From assembly GCA_012744295.1 (NCBI GenBank), contig JAAYIB010000022.1:1-14990 (forward strand): a stretch of 14,990 nt of DNA, read 5' to 3'. The translations under genes and the position numbers were made by a program. This DNA comes from Acholeplasmataceae bacterium. GTDB lineage: Bacteria > Bacillota > Negativicutes > Acidaminococcales > Acidaminococcaceae. This document shows positions 1 through 7,328 of this stretch, piece after piece. The notes beneath the pieces were generated by a model. That model did no database searches. It saw nothing but the letters and a program-made list of their open reading frames with translations, and had not been told where the DNA came from. Within the stretch, counting starts at the first letter, position 1. Every line of letters begins with the position of its first letter.

Positions 1-2691
1 AGGACAATCAAATCCCAGGTTGACTTCTTCATCGATAAAGTCAATTTTCTCGTAATTATATTTTAGCAATTCAACCAGCTCTGCACACATAACTGGATTT
101 TTCTTAATTTCCAGTATACCGTCAGTCAAAAACTTGAAACCACATTCTTTATAACTTTTTTGCCATACAGTAAATTGAATCATTTGGAGCATCTTCACTT
201 GCTTACTAGATAGCTTAGTAAAATCAATTTTATCTGTGTTCAAAAATAAATCAAGTAAAAACTCAATCCATCTACGAGAATCAATAGCACAGATACGTTT
301 GAATGCTTTTTCCATAGTATCTTCAATTGGTTCCGAAAATGCAGGTATTACTCCTGCTGAAACAGCTAACCTTGAAAATGTTCCCTTAGCATAAATTTCT
401 TTAGCGGTAATATGATAGTATTCCAAAAAATTTTTAAAACTCAATTCTTGGCCGCTGTCTTCTTTGAAATTTGCAATCCTTGTTATTACACCATATTTAT
501 TGTCTATTGACCTCTTTATGTTATCTAATACGTATTCTTTCGCCTTGCGTTCAAGCTGAATAAAACATCCTTTAGGTACTGAAACAAAACCATCGTTTAT
601 TTCTCGTTGCATGCCTTTTCTATTGTTAGTCAACAAGGCTGCAAACTTATCAGCAAAGTTATAGCGTTTATTGGCTTGCCCAATAAAATCTAAAACGGTA
701 AGGCACTCCTTACCCTCTGATTTTCTTAGCCCCCGACCTAATTGTTGCAAAAATACAGTGAGACTTTCCGTTGGTCTTAAAAATAATACCGTATTAACTT
801 CCGGGATATCTACGCCTTCATTATACAAGTCAACAACAAAGATGAATTTAATATCACCGTAAACTAGTTTTTGTTGTGCATTGTTCCTCTCATTATCTTC
901 TGATAAACCGGTTAAACATATTGAAGGTATACCATTTTTGCAAAAAAAATCTGCCATAAATTTTGCATGTTCAATCGTAACACAAAACCCTAATCCTTTA
1001 ACATCTTTTATATCAGTCACATATTTTTCAAGCGAATTAATTACAAGTCCTGCTCTATTTTCGCCTGCATATTCTGTCATCGTGTAAATATTTGATAATT
1101 GTCGCCTGTCATAGCCTCCACTAGTCCATCTTATTTTACTCAAATCAACCATGTCTGAAACTCCGAAGTATTGAAATGGGCATAAAAAATCACGTTCAAT
1201 TGCTTCAGGTAGTCTTATCTCGGCTGCTATTCGATTACTAAAGTATTTAAAAATATCTTTCCCATCCATGCGTTCCGGTGTAGCTGTTAAACCAAGTAAT
1301 ATTTTAGGTTCATAATATTTCAGCAATTCTTGATATGTCTGTGCAGCCGCACGGTGGAATTCATCAATAATAATATAATCAAAAAAATCTTTTTCGGTTC
1401 TATTAACAAGATCTTGCGAATTTAAGGTTTGAACAGAAACAAATAAGTGATCAATGCTTTTCGGCTTGTAATTCCCTACAAATAAATCACCAAAATTGCG
1501 ATTTTTTAAAATACCTCTAAAGCACTCAATGCTTTGTTTTAAGATTTCTTCTCTATGCGCAACAAATAACAGGCGAGACGTTTTTCCTTGGTTATTTTTA
1601 CAAAACCGTTTGTAATCAAAGGCAGCGATAACAGTCTTACCTGTACCTGTAGCTGCCACCAACAAGTTCCTACTATATCCTCTGACAATACGCTCAGCTT
1701 CTAATTTATCTAAAATCTCTTGTTGGTAGTTATATGGTTTGATGTCAAAAGAATATAACCTGTTGTCAAAAGCACCTCTACTTTTTTCACTGTTCAAAGC
1801 ATTTTCCAAATCAAGTCTTTGTTCGAATGAATAAAGCTTGAAGGCTCCATTATTCCAATAATTTTCAAAAGTAGCAGATATCTTTTTTATTGTTTCCGGT
1901 AAATCTTGTTCGGTAACTTTTACATTCCATTCAAGCCCATTTGAAACTGCTGCGTTAGAAAGATTAGAAGAGCCAATATAGGCTGTAGTGAAACCAGTTC
2001 CACGATAAAAGACGTATGTTTTTGCGTGTAATCTTGTCGTTTTTGTATCATAGGATACTTTAATTTTTGTATTTGGTAATACTCTTAACTCTTCAATAGC
2101 TTTTATGTCAGTAGCGCCCATATAAGATGTTGTAATTACTCGTAATTTTCCACCGTTTTGCGTGAATTCTTTCAGTTCCTCAATAATTAATCGTAGTCCA
2201 CTCCATTTAATGAATGAAACTAACATGTCAATTCTGTTACAAGATAATATTTCTTTTTTAAATTCACTATACAAACTGGGTTCATGTTTAGCACCAGTAA
2301 AAAGAGAACTCTGTGCAAGGGATGTTTCTGGTCTAGTAGTTTTGCCATTGTTTCCAAAAGCTAAAATATTGTTCTTTTTTTCTAAAACTGCCAGTAATTG
2401 TTTTGCGTCCTCATCAACACCCAATCCATTACAATCATCATCTGAAATTCTTGACAATGTGTCAATAATTTTATTACTCAGTTCGATTTGCTTTCTTATT
2501 TTTCCATTGCGGTCTTTAATATTATCAAGTTTATTTTCTATAATACTTGAAATATATTGTGCAAGAATTTTAGGAGCTTCTTCCTCATCAATATCTGCCT
2601 GCTCAATATATTTATCATTAGCTTTAGCTTCAAGCAGTTCAGTTTTAATTCTGTTATTTATTACTTGCTCGTATATACCATTTTTAAGCAT
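1..2691 (-). CDS. HKD-nuclease / SF2 DEAD-box helicase / DUF3427-like protein (3' end beyond window)
   Basis: An open frame of 897 codons runs from the ATG at 2691-2689 to the window edge without a stop, so the C-terminus is missing. A run AGGGGG lies 7 nt before the ATG. Residues 1-130 look helical and charged. A PLD/HKD nuclease domain follows at about 135-285, with HxK at His222/Lys224 and the GSSNLSNAAVSNGLEW segment at 240-255; a single HKD motif implies a dimeric active site. The SF2 helicase core has Walker A ATGTGKT at 347-353, DEFH at 443-446, TATPER at 469-474, NEGVDIP at 624-630 and QLGRGLRK at 650-657. From about 700 onward it matches my memory of the DUF3427 region. This layout is known from defence-island and restriction-type proteins (R.NgoAVII also joins a PLD nuclease to a helicase). 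DNA cleavage or translocation in phage defence is inferred. Base composition is AT-rich, unlike the metabolic genes to the right, suggesting transfer. One base separates it from the MutT gene upstream. Confidence 0.9.
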   Translation of the reverse strand, partial: MLKNGIYEQVINNRIKTELLEAKANDKYIEQADIDEEEAPKILAQYISSIIENKLDNIKDRNGKIRKQIELSNKIIDTLSRISDDDCNGLGVDEDAKQLLAVLEKKNNILAFGNNGKTTRPETSLAQSSLFTGAKHEPSLYSEFKKEILSCNRIDMLVSFIKWSGLRLIIEELKEFTQNGGKLRVITTSYMGATDIKAIEELRVLPNTKIKVSYDTKTTRLHAKTYVFYRGTGFTTAYIGSSNLSNAAVSNGLEWNVKVTEQDLPETIKKISATFENYWNNGAFKLYSFEQRLDLENALNSEKSRGAFDNRLYSFDIKPYNYQQEILDKLEAERIVRGYSRNLLVAATGTGKTVIAAFDYKRFCKNNQGKTSRLLFVAHREEILKQSIECFRGILKNRNFGDLFVGNYKPKSIDHLFVSVQTLNSQDLVNRTEKDFFDYIIIDEFHRAAAQTYQELLKYYEPKILLGLTATPERMDGKDIFKYFSNRIAAEIRLPEAIERDFLCPFQYFGVSDMVDLSKIRWTSGGYDRRQLSNIYTMTEYAGENRAGLVINSLEKYVTDIKDVKGLGFCVTIEHAKFMADFFCKNGIPSICLTGLSEDNERNNAQQKLVYGDIKFIFVVDLYNEGVDIPEVNTVLFLRPTESLTVFLQQLGRGLRKSEGKECLTVLDFIGQANKRYNFADKFAALLTNNRKGMQREINDGFVSVPKGCFIQLERKAKEYVLDNIKRSIDNKYGVITRIANFKEDSGQELSFKNFLEYYHITAKEIYAKGTFSRLAVSAGVIPAFSEPIEDTMEKAFKRICAIDSRRWIEFLLDLFLNTDKIDFTKLSSKQVKMLQMIQFTVWQKSYKECGFKFLTDGILEIKKNPVMCAELVELLKYNYEKIDFIDEEVNLGFDCP

Positions 2692-2692
2692 G

Positions 2693-3115
2693 CTAAAGCC
2701 CCCTAACTTCAAGTTCTTTTAGTTCTTTTAGCTTTTTTACAATCGGCCCGTCTGCCGGCAGCCAGTCCAGTTTGTCTATTTCAGTTTTTTTCAACCAAAT
2801 ATATGAATAGTGTTCTTTGAGTTTGAATTCTTTACTCTTAACTTTACAAATATAACTATACAGATTAATTCTAAAGTCTGGATACGTATGTTTAATATTC
2901 ATAAAAAAGTTGTTTTCGCTGACAACTACTTCCATTTCCAGTTCTTCTATCAGTTCACGACGAAGGGCCTCTGTTGGCGACTCGCCCGGTTCTATCTTGC
3001 CGCCGGGAAATTCGTATTTATATGAAACGTAATCGTATTTTGCCTTTGCTCTTTGCATACACAAAATTTCATCATTACAAATAACAATGCCAGCAACAAC
3101 CTCTAATTCTTTCAT
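2693..3115 (-). CDS. NUDIX (MutT-like) nucleoside triphosphate pyrophosphohydrolase
   Basis: The protein is about 140 aa, the usual size for a single-domain MutT-type enzyme, which hydrolyses (d)NTPs or modified nucleotides to the monophosphate and pyrophosphate. The NUDIX box GX5EX7REUXEE is complete: it begins at Gly38 in the GGKIEPGE segment and runs through RRELIEEL. The Gly usually found after EE-L is Glu here. The ATG at 3115-3113 is chosen because GAGG lies 8 nt upstream; an in-frame TTG at 3121 would sit too close to it. A consensus promoter lies just upstream. The stop (2695-2693) is one base from the ATG of the HKD-helicase gene, so the two are surely cotranscribed. That pairing suggests a role with the helicase, for instance clearing a nucleotide signal or modified nucleotide, rather than simple 8-oxo-dGTP removal, but this is inference. 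Substrate cannot be told from sequence. Confidence 0.9.
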   Translation of the reverse strand: MKELEVVAGIVICNDEILCMQRAKAKYDYVSYKYEFPGGKIEPGESPTEALRRELIEELEMEVVVSENNFFMNIKHTYPDFRINLYSYICKVKSKEFKLKEHYSYIWLKKTEIDKLDWLPADGPIVKKLKELKELEVRGL

Positions 3116-3147
3116 AAGCAATACCTCTATTAATCATAGTTATTTTT

Positions 3148-3176
3148 ATTATACCCCAGTTAAATGCACTTAACAA
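3148..3176 (-). promoter_or_regulatory. Promoter of the mutT-helicase operon
   Basis: On the minus strand a TTGTTA -35 box (3176-3171, 4 of 6 consensus) is followed after exactly 17 bp by a perfect TATAAT -10 box (3153-3148). Transcription would start near 3141, giving a leader of about 25 nt before the MutT start. No operator-like repeat is visible here, so constitutive expression is likely. Confidence 0.75.
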
Positions 3177-3232
3177 TTTAATATGTGATAATATTGCCCC
3201 ATCAAAGGCACACCATGATAAGATGCAGCTCG

Positions 3233-3274
3233 TAAAAACAAAGCGAGGGCAGAATCTTTTACGATTCTGCCCTC
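3233..3274 (-). terminator. Intrinsic terminator of the candidate ncRNA
   Basis: A perfect 12-bp stem (3274-3263 with 3256-3245) closes a 6-nt loop. On the minus strand it is followed by GCTTTGTTTTT, a U-rich tail. On the plus strand the tail is only TTTCG, so the minus orientation is favoured. Confidence 0.8.
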
Positions 3275-3707
3275 TTTCGATATGACCACATCCGTGCGAT
3301 CCTTACAACCTTTACAGTCTTTCGACCACTTCACGTATTTATAGCGTGGTCACATCACCGACACCCTCTGCGATTGCATCTGCCTTAGATTGCGGACTCT
3401 CTCTTTACTCTTGGTAATTCAAAAAATTACTTCGAATACATAGAGAATTTACTAATCTTTGAGCCTCTTTCCGTTAATTTTCATATGACTTTTGACTTTT
3501 GTCCACCAAATCGATCTTTGACCGTTTCGAAGCACTTAAGTTTTACAAATCACTGAAAAATTTACCGTTAGGTTTTGCCAAGCAACTGCGGACTACTATT
3601 TACCTCTCACCAATCTCTCGACCGTTTTACGAAGTATCCGGAGACCACATCTTGACAGGCTCTCGATAGGTGTTGTCGTCCAATTTATAAGGGCCTTGCG
3701 GCCCTTT

Positions 3708-3776
3708 TTACATGTAAGTGCGGGCAATCTTCCCTCTTACCTCTCGGTTCGATTTCCGAGCCCACAACTTATTCAT
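3708..3776 (-). CDS. Possible 22-codon leader ORF inside the ncRNA 5' domain (doubtful)
   Basis: ATG at 3776-3774 is preceded by AAAGAGG with 6 nt spacing, directly downstream of the predicted transcription start, and runs 22 codons to TAA. It is lysine/arginine-rich with a single Trp and has no recognised similarity. The same bases form a nine-pair stem and an inner hairpin, so RNA structure may explain the sequence better than translation. A longer in-frame start at 3935 would read through the promoter and is unlikely. Confidence 0.2.
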   Translation of the reverse strand: MNKLWARKSNREVRGKIARTYM

Positions 3777-3797
3777 GTATAGCCTCTTTATGATTTG

Positions 3798-3826
3798 ATT
3801 ATAAGCGAAAACCATTACAAATGCAA
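3798..3826 (-). promoter_or_regulatory. Promoter for the candidate ncRNA
   Basis: A perfect TATAAT (3803-3798) lies 17 bp downstream of TTGCAT (3826-3821; three of six -35 consensus positions). Predicted start is near 3791. Upstream, on the same strand, ATGTCA occurs twice 19 bp apart (about 3845-3875), which could be a regulator or UP-type region; that is speculative. Confidence 0.6.
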
Positions 3827-4093
3827 TAGCATTTCTCGAAAGATTGTGACATTTTTGTGATTTTCTGACATTGTTTATGTGCGAATAGTAACTGTAACTT
3901 TTATTGCGCAATAACCATCCGTCACCAAAAGGCATTTGTCCTTATAGCTTACTGTCATGTTTGTTTGAGGACTGTCTTCAAAAATCGGGGTATGCTACCT
4001 GAAATTTCCTCTGCCGGTGTAAAAGCTTCTCCCTATCCGGCAGCTTTCTTTGTAATAATGCTCCGTTCGAAATATTTGGCAACAAATAAAACT
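3804..4093. other. Gene-free stretch with several inverted repeats
   Basis: No supportable coding region. It contains a perfect 14-bp palindrome TTATTGCGCAATAA (3901-3914), an imperfect 19-bp dyad at 3964-3982, and a 7-bp CTGCCGG/CCGGCAG hairpin (4011-4017 with 4037-4043) followed on the plus strand by CTTTCTTTG, which could be a weak plus-strand terminator. The function of each is unknown. Confidence 0.4.
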
Positions 4094-4132
4094 CAGGCCA
4101 CTGACTAATCAGTTATGATAATCAGTGGCCTG
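4083..4132 (-). terminator. Intrinsic terminator after hcp
   Basis: An 11-bp stem CAGGCCACTGA/TCAGTGGCCTG (4094-4104 with 4122-4132) with an A/T-rich 17-nt loop, followed on the minus strand by AGTTTTATTTG. It begins 28 bp past the hcp stop. Confidence 0.8.
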
Positions 4133-4160
4133 CTTCTTTTAAAACATTAATTAGTAACCG

Positions 4161-5726
4161 TTAGCCTAAAATCTTTTTGAGATCTGCTTCGGGAGTGCTG
4201 ATCGGGGTAATATTGTAGTTCTCTACCAGGAAGTTCAGGATGCTGGGCGAAACAAAGGCCGGCAGCGTTGGTCCGAGGTAGATGTTTTTGATGCCGAGGT
4301 GCAGAAGCGTCAGCAGGATGCAGACGGCTTTTTGCTCGTACCAGGAAAGAACAAGCGTTAACGGCAGTTCGTTGACGGTGCAGCCGAATGCTTCGGAAAG
4401 GGCAACCGCCACGCGGATGGCGCTGTAAGCGTCGTTGCATTGTCCCATGTCCATGATGCGCGGGAGTCCGCCGATCGTGCCGAGGTCCAGGTCGTTAAAG
4501 CGGTACTTGCCGCAGGCCAGCGTCAGGATTACGGTGTCGGCAGGAGTTTGTTTGACGAAGTCTGTATAGTAGTTGCGTCCCGGCTTTGCGCCGTCACAGC
4601 CGCCCACGAGGAAGAAGTGTTTGATGGCGCCGGCTTTGACGGCGTCAATTACTGTTCCCGCCACTGACATTACGGTGCCATGGCCGAAGCCCGTGGTCAC
4701 TTGCGTGCCGCCGTTGATACCGGTCATCTGATGGTCTTCGGGATAGCCGCCCAGCTCCAGGGCTTTGGCGATTACGGGGGAGAAGTCTTTCTTTTCGTCG
4801 ATGTGAACCATGCCCGGGTATGCAACAACTTCCGTGGTGAAAACCCTGTCCCGGTAGCTGTCTTTGACAGGCATGATGCAGTTCGTGGTAAAGAGCACGG
4901 GGCCCGGCATGTTGGCAAATTCTTTCTGCTGATTCTGCCAGGCGGTACCGAAGTTGCCCTTCAGATGCGGATAAGCCTTCAGTTTGGGATAAGCGTGGCA
5001 GGGAAGCATTTCGCCGTGCGTGTAGATGTTGATGCCCTTGTCCTTGGTTTGCTCCAAAAGCAGGTGCAAATCTTTCAGGTCATGGCCGGTGACAACGATG
5101 AACGGTCCCTTTTCGATCATTAAGGGAACGGTTGTTGGTACGGGCGTGCCATAGGATTCGGTATTCGCCTTGTCAAGCAGTTCCATGCATTTGAAGTTGA
5201 CGCGGCCGGTTTCGAGAACCAGCGGCAGCAGGTCTTCCGCTTTGTCCTTGTTCGCGAGTGCCGCCAGTGCGGTGTAGAAGAAGGCGTTTACCTCTTCGTC
5301 CTTGTAACCAAGCACCCAGGCATGATAAGCATAGGCCGCCATGCCGCGCAGTCCGAGCAGGATCAGAGATTTAAGCGAGCGGATATCTTCGTTGGCGTCC
5401 CACAAATCCCACATCGTGAAATCCGGATGTACTTCCTTTGCGCCGAGCTGAGCTTTGACCTGATGAACGGCAGCAATTCTCTGCTTCACAACTTCGTCGT
5501 CAAAATTAACATTCGTAATCGTGGTAAATAGTCCCTCAAGGATAACCTTGGTCGTCTCATCGGTCGGTTTGCCGGTTTCAGCAGTCTGTGCAAGACCAAT
5601 CATTGCTCCGGTCAGTTCATCCTGCAGGTTCGCCGTGCTGGCCTGCTTCCCGCAAACTCCGGCCTTTCCCATGCAGCCTACACTGCCTGCGGTCTGCTCA
5701 CATTGAAAACAAAACATGTCCTTCAT
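4161..5726 (-). CDS. hcp: Hydroxylamine reductase / hybrid-cluster protein
   Basis: The 521-aa product is a cytoplasmic Hcp (prismane protein). The family reduces hydroxylamine to ammonia in vitro and acts as an NO reductase during nitrosative stress. The N-terminal cluster cysteines are Cys6, Cys9, Cys18 and Cys25; the last gap has six residues rather than the five I recall for Desulfovibrio-type proteins. All expected hybrid-cluster ligands are visible: His215 (GHDLKDL), Glu239 (HGEM), Cys283 (TNCIMP), Cys377 (GGCDGAKPGRN), Cys405 (LACGKYRFN), Cys430 (MGQCNDAYSA), Glu464 and Lys466 (WYEQKAV). Length agrees with class I Hcp of strict anaerobes. The start is supported by AGAGGAGAG 7 nt upstream. 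It follows the iron-sulfur protein gene by 63 nt without a terminator, so the two form an operon; the neighbour is the likely electron donor or accessory factor. Confidence 0.97.
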   Translation of the reverse strand: MKDMFCFQCEQTAGSVGCMGKAGVCGKQASTANLQDELTGAMIGLAQTAETGKPTDETTKVILEGLFTTITNVNFDDEVVKQRIAAVHQVKAQLGAKEVHPDFTMWDLWDANEDIRSLKSLILLGLRGMAAYAYHAWVLGYKDEEVNAFFYTALAALANKDKAEDLLPLVLETGRVNFKCMELLDKANTESYGTPVPTTVPLMIEKGPFIVVTGHDLKDLHLLLEQTKDKGINIYTHGEMLPCHAYPKLKAYPHLKGNFGTAWQNQQKEFANMPGPVLFTTNCIMPVKDSYRDRVFTTEVVAYPGMVHIDEKKDFSPVIAKALELGGYPEDHQMTGINGGTQVTTGFGHGTVMSVAGTVIDAVKAGAIKHFFLVGGCDGAKPGRNYYTDFVKQTPADTVILTLACGKYRFNDLDLGTIGGLPRIMDMGQCNDAYSAIRVAVALSEAFGCTVNELPLTLVLSWYEQKAVCILLTLLHLGIKNIYLGPTLPAFVSPSILNFLVENYNITPISTPEADLKKILG

Positions 5727-5789
5727 TGTCGCATCTCTCCTCTGTTTCCATTTATTTTATAGGCGTAATGAGCCTACCTTTCGGTACTG

Positions 5790-6491
5790 TCAGTCTTCCA
5801 GAATATCGCCGCCGGCGGAGATGGTAACTATCTGCCAGGGAATCATCTTGCCGCTTTCCTGCAGCGCTTTCTTCACGGCCAGCTCGATGCCGCCGCAACA
5901 GGGAACTACCATTCTCGTTACCGTTACGCTCCTGATGTCGTTATGCTTCAGTATTTCGGCAAGCTTTTCACTGTAGTCGGTCATGTCAAGCTTCGGACAG
6001 CCGATCAGCGTCACATGATTGCGGATGAAGCGACGGTGAAAATCCGCATATGCATAGGCCGTACAGTCGGCTGCAATCAAAAGACGGGCATTTTTGAAAT
6101 AGGGGGCGTTCACCGGCACCAGTTTGATTTGCACCGGCCATTGCCGCAATTCACTTTGGGATATATTCAACGGAGCATCATTGATTTCCTGCTTTTCCAC
6201 CTTTTCGATGCTATGCACCTGGCAGCCGGGGCAGCCGCTTACAGCCGCTGCTTTTTTCGCCATGTTGGCTTTGACCGCCGCGTCGTCGTAGGCGGCAGCC
6301 TCTCTGACCTCGAAGCTTATTGCTCCGGTCGGGCATGTCGGCAGGCAGTCGCCAAGCCCGTCACAGTAATCGTCACGCGTCAGCTTCGCCTTGTTGTCAA
6401 TAAGGGCCAGCGCGCCCTCGTGACAGGCGTCGACGCAGATGCCGCAGCCGTTGCATTTTTCTTCGTCAATCCTGATTATTTTTCTTAACAT
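5790..6491 (-). CDS. 4Fe-4S ferredoxin-domain protein, hcp partner
   Basis: The product is 233 aa. Residues 1-60 form a two-cluster ferredoxin-like domain: Cys13, 16, 19 and 23 (CxxCxxCxxxC), then Cys43, 49 and 53 in the CDGLGDC-x3-CP motif typical of iron-sulfur proteins found beside hcp genes. The remaining part has more cysteines: CPGC (87-90), Cys143, Cys165 and the pair Cys198-199 in PCCGG, so further metal binding or redox chemistry is possible. The role as electron carrier or maturation partner for Hcp is inferred from context. The ATG at 6491 is preferred because the MLRKIIRIDEEKC beginning is usual for the family and GGGAAG lies just upstream; an in-frame ATG at 6503 has no spaced ribosome site. 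The gene is divergent from the CRP/FNR regulator and is probably controlled by it. Confidence 0.9.
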   Translation of the reverse strand: MLRKIIRIDEEKCNGCGICVDACHEGALALIDNKAKLTRDDYCDGLGDCLPTCPTGAISFEVREAAAYDDAAVKANMAKKAAAVSGCPGCQVHSIEKVEKQEINDAPLNISQSELRQWPVQIKLVPVNAPYFKNARLLIAADCTAYAYADFHRRFIRNHVTLIGCPKLDMTDYSEKLAEILKHNDIRSVTVTRMVVPCCGGIELAVKKALQESGKMIPWQIVTISAGGDILED

Positions 6492-6536
6492 TATTCTTCC
6501 CATCCTTTTTCTATGTTATTTCATATATGGCTTTTC

Positions 6537-6565
6537 TTGACTTTACACCGTAATTTTAATATACT
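6537..6565 (+). promoter_or_regulatory. Promoter of the CRP/FNR-type regulator gene
   Basis: TTGACT (6537-6542, five of six) and TATACT (6560-6565, five of six) are separated by 17 bp. Predicted start is near 6572, which places the dyads at 6571-6595 in the first transcribed bases, an arrangement suited to autorepression. Confidence 0.75.
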
Positions 6566-6570
6566 TCTGC

Positions 6571-6595
6571 CAACAAGTATGTTGTTTTTACAACA
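6571..6595. promoter_or_regulatory. Overlapping dyads: candidate operator of the HcpR-like regulator
   Basis: TGTTGT-TTTT-ACAACA (6580-6595) is a perfect 6-bp dyad with a 4-bp spacer, the geometry of CRP/FNR-family sites. It overlaps CAACA-AGTA-TGTTG (6571-6584). On the minus strand, TAAAAT at 6558-6553 would serve as -10 with a start near 6546, which puts the centre of the first dyad at about -41.5, the class II activator position. No good -35 box exists for that strand, as expected for an activated promoter. Confidence 0.5.
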
Positions 6596-6617
6596 AATTT
6601 TGCAAAGGAAGTTATAT

Positions 6618-7280
6618 ATGAAAAATATTTTGCAGTTTTTGGAGCTCAACCCGCTTTTTCGCAATATGAGTCTGGGAGAAATCGAAAGCGCTTTGTCTTG
6701 CCTTGCCGCCAGGGAGGCTTTCTTCGACAAAAACGTCTTTATTTTCGAGCCGGAAACGACAAAGCCAAGCATCGGCATTATCCTCACGGGCGGAGTTGTC
6801 ATTTTCAAGGAAGATTTCTGGGGCAACCGCTCCATCCTGACCAAGCTCGGTGCGGGCGACATCTTCGGTGAGGCCTTTACCTGCGCACGAACGGAGCTGC
6901 TTCCGGTCGGCGCTCTTGCTACTGAAAGGTCGCGCGTCCTGTTCGTGGATTACCGCAAAACACTCGACGCGCCTTCCTTGCTGTTTCCCTCGCAAAGCAA
7001 GCTTGCGCACAACATGCTGGTTATTTTGGCAGCGAAAAACGTGATGCTGACGCAAAAGATTGAACATCTGATGAAGCGCTCCACCAGGGACAAGCTCCTG
7101 TCCTACCTTTCCGCCCAGGCTCTGACGCACGGCGGCCCTTCCTTCGACATCCCTCTCAACCGGCAGGAACTTGCCGACTATCTGGCCGTGGACAGAAGCG
7201 CCATGTCCAACGAATTAGGCAAGCTGCGGAAGGAAGGCTTGCTTTCGTACACGCGCAGTCATTTTGAATTACTGACTTAA
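6618..7280 (+). CDS. CRP/FNR-family transcriptional regulator, HcpR-like
   Basis: The product is 220 aa, the standard CRP/FNR size. Residues about 10-115 form the cyclic-nucleotide-binding-like beta barrel (GDIFGEAF at 80-87), then the long dimer helix, then a winged helix-turn-helix at about 178-212 (LNRQELADYLAVDRSAMSNELGKLRKEGLL region at 180-209). Only Cys28 and Cys89 are present, so a four-cysteine FNR-type cluster is not possible; heme or another ligand may sense NO, as reported for HcpR members. The start is set by AAGGAAG six bases before the ATG. It faces away from the iron-sulfur protein-hcp operon, which is the usual target of HcpR. It ends at a terminator shared with the convergent trp operon. 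Family assignment is secure; HcpR identity rests on context. Confidence 0.9.
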   Translation: MKNILQFLELNPLFRNMSLGEIESALSCLAAREAFFDKNVFIFEPETTKPSIGIILTGGVVIFKEDFWGNRSILTKLGAGDIFGEAFTCARTELLPVGALATERSRVLFVDYRKTLDAPSLLFPSQSKLAHNMLVILAAKNVMLTQKIEHLMKRSTRDKLLSYLSAQALTHGGPSFDIPLNRQELADYLAVDRSAMSNELGKLRKEGLLSYTRSHFELLT

Positions 7281-7328
7281 AAGCAAAGAGGGCCCGGCAC
7301 TTAAATCGTACCGGGCCCTCTTTGCTTT
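7280..7328. terminator. Bidirectional terminator between regulator gene and trp operon
   Basis: A perfect 18-bp stem (7280-7297 with 7311-7328) and a 13-nt loop. On the plus strand CATTTTT follows; on the minus strand the descending arm ends in TTTT. The stem overlaps the last base of both flanking stop codons. Confidence 0.93.

Larger units (their letters stand above)
3233..3791 (-). ncRNA. Candidate large structured non-coding RNA (~550 nt), family not identified
   Basis: All reading frames are broken by stops, yet the segment is bracketed by a good promoter (3798-3826) and a strong terminator (3233-3274) on the same strand. Stems seen directly include: 3770-3761 with 3724-3716 (nine pairs, one bulge) enclosing a CTCGG/CCGAG hairpin (3760-3743); a 7-bp GC-rich stem closed by a GCAA tetraloop (3706-3689); a 10-bp bulged stem at 3668-3635; and an 11-bp long-range pairing of 3356-3346 with 3289-3279 containing one G-U. 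GTCCGCA occurs twice and two ACGGTC-containing segments resemble each other. Size and structure recall the large ornate bacterial RNAs (ROOL, GOLLD), but I see no motif that lets me assign a family. It lies upstream of the mutT-helicase operon, ended by its own terminator. A 22-codon frame at its 5' end overlaps the first stem. Confidence 0.55.

Noticed and set aside
2162..2722. 186-codon plus-strand frame, rich in Ser/Leu/Ile
   Set aside because: Antisense to the HKD-helicase reading frame, whose motifs are unambiguous; low-complexity composition is typical of a shadow.
3688..3710. AAGGGCC-TTGC-GGCCCTTTTTTA as a plus-strand terminator
   Set aside because: It has a fair T-run on the plus strand, but no plus-strand gene or promoter is seen upstream; the same stem with a GCAA tetraloop fits the minus-strand RNA.
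3717..3767. tRNA-like T-arm on the plus strand (CTCGG, TTCGATTT, CCGAG, then CCCACAA)
   Set aside because: The loop has eight bases rather than seven and no matching 5' acceptor, D-arm or anticodon arm lies upstream; the bases are better explained by the minus-strand RNA stem.
3233..3791. CRISPR array or retron-type RNA
   Set aside because: No regular direct repeats with spacers, and no reverse transcriptase or Cas gene is in the window.
3708..3935. 75-codon minus-strand frame
   Set aside because: It reads through the -35/-10 promoter and into the ncRNA, and its composition matches no family I know.
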